Assembly (NCBI RefSeq): GCF_012863495.1
Contig: NZ_JAAVJL010000001.1
Location: forward strand, 434,001-498,000
Length of the DNA: 64,000 bases
Direction: 5' to 3'
Source: Pseudanabaena yagii GIHE-NHR1
GTDB lineage: Bacteria; Cyanobacteriota; Cyanobacteriia; Pseudanabaenales; Pseudanabaenaceae
Shown here: in pieces, positions 60,408 through 64,000 of the stretch
Layout of the letters: each line of letters starts with the position of its first letter
Numbering within the stretch: position 1 is the stretch's first letter
Position numbers and translations under genes: made by a program
Notes under the pieces: generated by a model
What the model saw: the letters and a program-made list of their open reading frames with translations, nothing else
What the model was told of the DNA's origin: nothing
The model's database searches: none

Positions 60408-61391
60408 ATGCCCCATCAGCATTCCCATAAACACCATGACCACTCGCATAAAGGGCATAGTCACTCCCATCATGGGCATGATCATGCGGTTCCAACTAAC
60501 TATAGTCAAGCCTTCATCATCGGCTTTATTCTGAATGTGGGGTTTGTGGTTACGGAGTTTGGATTTGGCTTTTTCTCTAACTCCGTATCATTGATTGCCG
60601 ATGCTGCCCATAATCTCAGCGATGTCCTGGGGCTAGTCATTTCATGGGTAGCAATTTTAGTATCGCGCCGCCAACCCTCTAGCCGCTATACCTATGGCTG
60701 GCGCAAGTCATCGATTTTGGCTACTTTTCTCAATGCCATTTTTTTGCTAGTCACTACAGGGGGGATTGTCTGGGAGGCAATTCAGCGATTGTTGGAGCCA
60801 TCAAGCAAGGTTGAAGGTGGTGTGATTATCGCTGTGGCGGCGATCGGGATTGTGATTAATACGGCAACGGCTCTCTTGTTTGCCTCTGGTAGTAAAGGCG
60901 ATCTGAATATTAGGGCTGTATTTCTGCACATGGCAGCCGATGCCTTAGTTTCTCTTGGAGTCGTCCTTGCGGGGATCGCGATTATATTCACCAAATGGTT
61001 TTGGCTTGATCCCGTTTTTAGCTTAGTGATTAGCGCTCTGATTATTTTCAGTACTTGGGAGCTATTAAAGGATTCATTTAACTTAGCGATCGATGGCGTG
61101 CCTAATGATATTGATGAGCGAGCAGTGCGGACTTATCTATCGGAACTGGATGGGGTAATAGGAGTTCATGATTTGCATATCTGGAATATGAGTACTGTGG
61201 AAACGGCTCTAACTGCACATTTAGTGATGCCCACAGGCAATAGTGATGAATTTCTTGCTCAGATCAGTCGAGATTTACAACAGCACTTTGCGATCGCCCA
61301 TAGCACTTTGCAAATCGAAACAGGCGATCGCGATCATCCTTGTGTTCTCGAAACCAAATGCCAAGCCCAAACTATCCAAGAATCCAAGTAG
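60408..61391 (+). CDS. CDF-family metal cation efflux transporter
   Basis: 327 residues. A His-rich N-terminus of about 30 residues (HQHSHKHHDHSHKGHSHSHH) precedes six membrane helices. Metal-site motifs: HNLSD in helix 2 (IADAAHNLSDVLGL) and HMAAD in helix 5 (FLHMAADALVSLGV). The cytoplasmic C-terminal domain (LSELDGVIGVHDLHIWNMST) is present. This fits the CzcD/ZitB group exporting Zn, Co or Cd. A second, shorter CDF-like gene follows 63 bp later. Confidence 0.94.
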   Translation: MPHQHSHKHHDHSHKGHSHSHHGHDHAVPTNYSQAFIIGFILNVGFVVTEFGFGFFSNSVSLIADAAHNLSDVLGLVISWVAILVSRRQPSSRYTYGWRKSSILATFLNAIFLLVTTGGIVWEAIQRLLEPSSKVEGGVIIAVAAIGIVINTATALLFASGSKGDLNIRAVFLHMAADALVSLGVVLAGIAIIFTKWFWLDPVFSLVISALIIFSTWELLKDSFNLAIDGVPNDIDERAVRTYLSELDGVIGVHDLHIWNMSTVETALTAHLVMPTGNSDEFLAQISRDLQQHFAIAHSTLQIETGDRDHPCVLETKCQAQTIQESK

Positions 61392-61454
61392 CATAGGTTG
61401 GGGCTTTGCGCCATGCTGTTCAAGCGACGATCTAAATCAGGCTCAGGAGGAACC

Positions 61455-62045
61455 ATGTCAGACTGTGGATGCCACATGGAGGCTAAAAATGCCGCAGAAA
61501 GAAAAACTCTGCGAATACTCCTCATTATTAATGGCACGATGTTTGTAGTTGGTTGTATTGCGGGGATTTTGGCACATTCTACAGCCCTGATTGCTGACTC
61601 ACTGGATATGTTTGCTGATGCATCGGTGTATATGCTGTCTCTCTATGCTGTTGGCAAATCTGCTCATTCCAAAAACCGTGCTGCAATGTTGAGTGGGATT
61701 TTGCAAATCACCTTAGCTGCCATGATTTTGATTGATGTCATTCAAAAATTTATCTGGGGAAGCGCCCCTGAATCCCATTGGATGATGGGCATCGCTTTTT
61801 TAGCCTTGATCGCAAATAGTTATGGGTTGTACCTACTAGCTAAGCATCGTCAAGGGGAAGTTCATATGAGAGCAAGTTGGATTTTTACGCAAAATGATGT
61901 GATCGCCAATATCAGTGTGATCCTTGCAGGCTTTCTAGTTTCTTGGTTAAGCTCTCGCATTCCCGATTTAGTTGCTGGTTTTGGGATTGCAATTTTAGTG
62001 ATTTGGGGAGGAATTAGGATTATTCGAGATGCTCGAACAGTCTAG
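61455..62045 (+). CDS. Short CDF-like cation transporter without C-terminal domain
   Basis: 196 residues from the ATG at 61455, chosen for a strong caggagg 4 bases before it; the frame is open 19 codons further. The N-terminus has a metal-binding-type SDCGCHME. Membrane helices cover the rest. The helix-2 site reads DSLDMFAD (Asp for His) and helix 5 TQNDVIAN. The cytoplasmic domain of normal CDF proteins is missing. Likely Zn/Co-related and functionally tied to the preceding CDF gene. It ends before a strong terminator. Confidence 0.83.
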   Translation: MSDCGCHMEAKNAAERKTLRILLIINGTMFVVGCIAGILAHSTALIADSLDMFADASVYMLSLYAVGKSAHSKNRAAMLSGILQITLAAMILIDVIQKFIWGSAPESHWMMGIAFLALIANSYGLYLLAKHRQGEVHMRASWIFTQNDVIANISVILAGFLVSWLSSRIPDLVAGFGIAILVIWGGIRIIRDARTV

Positions 62046-62046
62046 A

Positions 62047-62080
62047 AGAGAGGTCGCGCAAAGCGCGACCTCTCTCTTTT
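62047..62080 (+). terminator. Terminator of the CDF pair
   Basis: agagaggtcgcgc / gcgcgacctctct with a following tttt, overlapping the stop region. Confidence 0.85.
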
Positions 62081-62107
62081 GTTTTTTACACTTTGTCAAG
62101 GCATATA

Positions 62108-62179
62108 TTGTGGAAGTGCACCCCTTCGGGGTGCACTTCCACAAACTCAAAAATCTACAAATGATTTAGGACTGCTATA
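62108..62179. repeat. UUCG-type hairpin plus one MITE end
   Basis: ttgtggaagtgcacccc and its complement around ttc (62108-62144), then aaaatctacaaatgatttag and actgctata. Same plan as 6978-7034. Confidence 0.65.
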
Positions 62180-62264
62180 GCATAATAGATATAAAACTAA
62201 ATAAAGATAACGCTGCAAGTAAATTGCGTTATCTTGCTTAGCGCTTTGCGCTTACTTAAAAACC

Positions 62265-62313
62265 CAAGGAAAGTTTAGAAAGGATGGCTGCCATCCTTTC
62301 TAAACTTTCCTTG
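62265..62313 (+). promoter_or_regulatory. Perfect 24-bp hairpin in the obg leader
   Basis: caaggaaagtttagaaagga... with exact complement around the tgg-ctg centre, 30 bp before the obg ATG at 62344. It could be an attenuator, or mask the ribosome site with help from the actcctc that follows; or it may be a dispersed palindrome. Confidence 0.45.
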
Positions 62314-62343
62314 AACTCCTCAGAGCAATTAATCGGATTAGCA

Positions 62344-63339
62344 ATGCATTTTATCGATCACGTTACGATACAAGTAAAGTCAGGAAATGGTGGAGATGGG
62401 CTAGTTGCCTTTCGCCGTGAAAAATATGTACCTGCGGGTGGTCCTGCAGGTGGTAATGGCGGTAATGGTGGCTCGGTGATTTTACAGGCAACTACCGATC
62501 TGCAAACCCTTCTAGACTTTCGCTTCGAGAATATTTTTAAAGCAGAAGATGGCGAACGTGGTGGTCCTAGCAACATGACTGGCAAACGCGGCAGCGATCG
62601 CATTATCAAAGTGCCATTGGGTACGGTGGTAATGAATGCGGAAACAGGAGAAGTTTTGGGTGATCTCACTGATACTGATCAAACCTTGGTAGTAGCTAGA
62701 GGCGGTAAAGGCGGCTTAGGTAATAAATATTTCTTGAGCAATCAAAATCGTGCCCCTGACTATGCTTTACCTGGATTACCCGGAGAGGAGCTATCTCTTT
62801 ATCTAGAACTAAAACTTATTGCTGAGGTGGGGATTATTGGGTTGCCAAATGCAGGTAAATCAACGCTGATCTCAGTCGTTTCGGCAGCCCGTCCCAAAAT
62901 TGCAGATTATCCTTTCACCACACTAGTACCAAATTTAGGTGTAGTGTCTAAGCCTTCAGGTGATGGTATTGTCTTTGCGGATATTCCTGGCCTTATTGAA
63001 GGTGCATCCGATGGCATTGGCTTGGGACATGACTTTTTGCGCCATGTGGAACGCACTAAGCTCTTAATTCACTTAATAGATGTGACTCAAGATGATCCTT
63101 TAGCGGCTTACCATACGATTCAAGAAGAGTTAGCTGCCTATGGTCATGGCTTAGACGAAAAGCCTCAGATTCTAGTTCTCAATAAAATCGATGCAATGTT
63201 GCCTGAAGATGTTGAGGCAATTTCCTCACAGTTTGATATCCCGATTCTCGCGATTTCGGCTGCCTCGAAAAAGGGGCTAGACAAGCTCTTGCAATCAGTC
63301 TGGAAACTATTGGAGCAGTTTGATCAAGACAATCCTTAG
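62344..63339 (+). CDS. obg: Obg-family GTPase
   Basis: 331 residues from the ATG at 62344, the normal family start (MHFIDHVTIQVKSGNGGDGL); an upstream in-frame ATG at 62284 lies in the leader hairpin. The Obg domain (about 1-157) is Gly-rich (GGPAGGNGGNGGSVI). The G domain has G1 GLPNAGKST, G3 DIPGLIEGA, NKID and the G5-like SAAS. It links ribosome assembly and growth control in the cytoplasm. The late C-terminal domain is absent, as in many cyanobacterial Obg proteins. Confidence 0.96.
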   Translation: MHFIDHVTIQVKSGNGGDGLVAFRREKYVPAGGPAGGNGGNGGSVILQATTDLQTLLDFRFENIFKAEDGERGGPSNMTGKRGSDRIIKVPLGTVVMNAETGEVLGDLTDTDQTLVVARGGKGGLGNKYFLSNQNRAPDYALPGLPGEELSLYLELKLIAEVGIIGLPNAGKSTLISVVSAARPKIADYPFTTLVPNLGVVSKPSGDGIVFADIPGLIEGASDGIGLGHDFLRHVERTKLLIHLIDVTQDDPLAAYHTIQEELAAYGHGLDEKPQILVLNKIDAMLPEDVEAISSQFDIPILAISAASKKGLDKLLQSVWKLLEQFDQDNP

Positions 63340-63340
63340 T

Positions 63341-63367
63341 AAACAAGGGGCTTAAGCCCCTTGTTTT
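63341..63367. terminator. Two-way terminator between obg and the DUF4359 gene
   Basis: aaacaaggggctt / aagccccttgttt followed by T residues; overlaps the DUF4359 stop (63367). Confidence 0.85.
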
Positions 63368-63696
63368 TATTTGAGCATATGAAAATTACCAAAGGCTGCG
63401 ATCGTCGTTACTTTTTTATTCGGTAGATCAGTTTCGTAAAGGCTGAACAATACATAATTTTGCTGCTTTGTGGAGTTGTTAACAATTCTCTTGATTACAC
63501 CTTTGCCTTGAGAGATCACAAATTTACAGGATTGTTGAGCAGCGATCGGCATATTCTCACCAGCACAAATTGAGGTTTTACCTGTTTCCGAAAACTGCTC
63601 CGTTGCATATTCGATGTAGCGATCTTTACTGGGATTAGTGATTGCCATACCGACAGCAACTACGGCAATCCCAATTAAAACTATTTGTAATTTCAT
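63367..63696 (-). CDS. DUF4359 family protein
   Basis: 109 residues. An N-terminal membrane or signal segment (LQIVLIGIAVVAVGMAITNP) is followed by the DUF4359 core (YIEYATEQFSETGKTSICAG, QSCKFVISQGKGVIKRIVNN, YVLFSLYETDLP). Function unknown; found mainly in cyanobacteria. The two cysteines in ICAG and QSCK could form a disulfide if exported. Confidence 0.82.
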   Translation of the reverse strand: MKLQIVLIGIAVVAVGMAITNPSKDRYIEYATEQFSETGKTSICAGENMPIAAQQSCKFVISQGKGVIKRIVNNSTKQQNYVLFSLYETDLPNKKVTTIAAFGNFHMLK

Positions 63697-63709
63697 ACTC
63701 CCTTCTCAC

Positions 63710-63758
63710 TGAAAGAATCATTGGTGCGCGGCAAAGCCACGCACCAATAATTCTTTCA
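63710..63758 (-). terminator. Terminator after the cysQ-type gene
   Basis: tgaaagaatcattggtgcg and near-complement around gcaaag. Contains the stop codon of the partial gene (63756-63758). Confidence 0.75.
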
Positions 63759-64000
63759 CTTTTTGATTGGCGCGATCGCATCTTGGCTAATTTGACAAAT
63801 CTGATCATGACAATGACCATTGCTAGCTACGATGGTTCCCCATTGCCGCAATTCGAGATTGTTGTAGGACAGTGGCGATAGGTCTGCGTGGGTAAGCTGT
63901 CCCCCTGCCTCAGTCAAGATAATTTCAGGAGCGCAATAGTCCCAGTCCTTGGGGGCAGACTTACCTGAAACAGAGATATAAACATCAGCATTACCTGAAG
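63756..64000 (-). CDS. Inositol monophosphatase / CysQ-type phosphatase, 5' part beyond window
   Basis: C-terminal 80 residues only, continuing off the right edge. Seen: SGNADVYISVSGKSAPKDWD-YCAPEIILTEAGGQLT, the conserved IMPase-family metal/phosphate box (WDxxAPxxIL, here with Cys for the usual first Ala), then NGHCHDQICQISQDAIAPIK. Probably 3'(2'),5'-bisphosphate nucleotidase (CysQ/SAL1), which removes PAP made in sulfate assimilation; inositol or fructose phosphates cannot be excluded from this fragment. Confidence 0.85.
   Translation of the reverse strand, partial: SGNADVYISVSGKSAPKDWDYCAPEIILTEAGGQLTHADLSPLSYNNLELRQWGTIVASNGHCHDQICQISQDAIAPIKK

Noticed and set aside
1-64000. tRNA, rRNA and riboswitch genes
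   Set aside because: Reading both strands by eye I found no T-loop/anticodon arrangement, rRNA core sequence or recognisable riboswitch; a covariance search would be needed to be certain.

Overview
The window looks like a chromosome segment of a filamentous or unicellular cyanobacterium, most likely Pseudanabaena-like. The octamer GCGATCGC (HIP1) is scattered throughout. Several genes are typical of cyanobacteria: an SLH-domain iron-uptake-type porin, an aspartate kinase with four ACT domains, HisZ, a geranylgeranyl-reductase-family flavoprotein and a bilin-type GAF protein. I saw no rRNA, tRNA or CRISPR array.

Layout. 1-4.5 kb: an Ala/Lys-rich histone-H1-like protein running off the left edge, then a lipoprotein gene split by an IS903-type element with a perfect 9-bp target duplication. 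4.8-22.4 kb: mostly single-copy metabolic and housekeeping genes (SDR, dienelactone hydrolase, gpmI, lysC, two lepB, gcvT, a GGR-family flavoprotein, glycosyltransferase, recO, MFS, malic enzyme), with a DUF433/DUF5615 toxin-antitoxin pair and a broken HicB-like gene. A stand-alone GAF protein at 16.9-17.4 kb has both cysteines of the DXCF cyanobacteriochromes. 23-32 kb: leuC-type dehydratase, two membrane proteins, GST, purH, trpD and an exported FAD oxidoreductase. 32.4-37.9 kb: porin, metallophosphoesterase and PhoX-like phosphatase, which may form a phosphate-responsive cluster.

38-57.6 kb is the accessory region. It holds two cassettes of matching plan. Each begins with a near-identical MazEF-like pair (38.08 and 50.77 kb) and ends with a near-identical, N-terminally reduced DUF1016/YhcG nuclease (43.60 and 56.37 kb), about 12.7 kb apart in both cases. 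The genes enclosed differ: in the first, a MerR-like regulator, a 1059-aa Eco57I-type methylase and a PD-(D/E)XK-like partner; in the second, a DUF2281-like antitoxin, a 1194-aa MmeI-like fused nuclease-methylase and a DUF3800 protein. Between them are ordinary genes (msrP, rnhB, pdhB), an IS that truncated a histidine phosphatase gene, and a PrlF/YhaV pair whose toxin is frameshifted. A scrap matching the 3' end of the MmeI-like gene lies beyond the second cassette. This suggests a defence locus with conserved borders and exchangeable cargo. 57.6-64 kb returns to core genes (hisZ, SH3 protein, ynfA-type, two CDF-type transporters, obg, DUF4359 and a partial cysQ-type phosphatase).

Nearly every gene end carries a long, often perfect hairpin whose arm includes the stop codon. 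Cyanobacteria lack Rho, so these are probably intrinsic, frequently two-way terminators. Several MITE-like families are present, chiefly a 114-bp element with TATAGCARTCCTAAAT ends.
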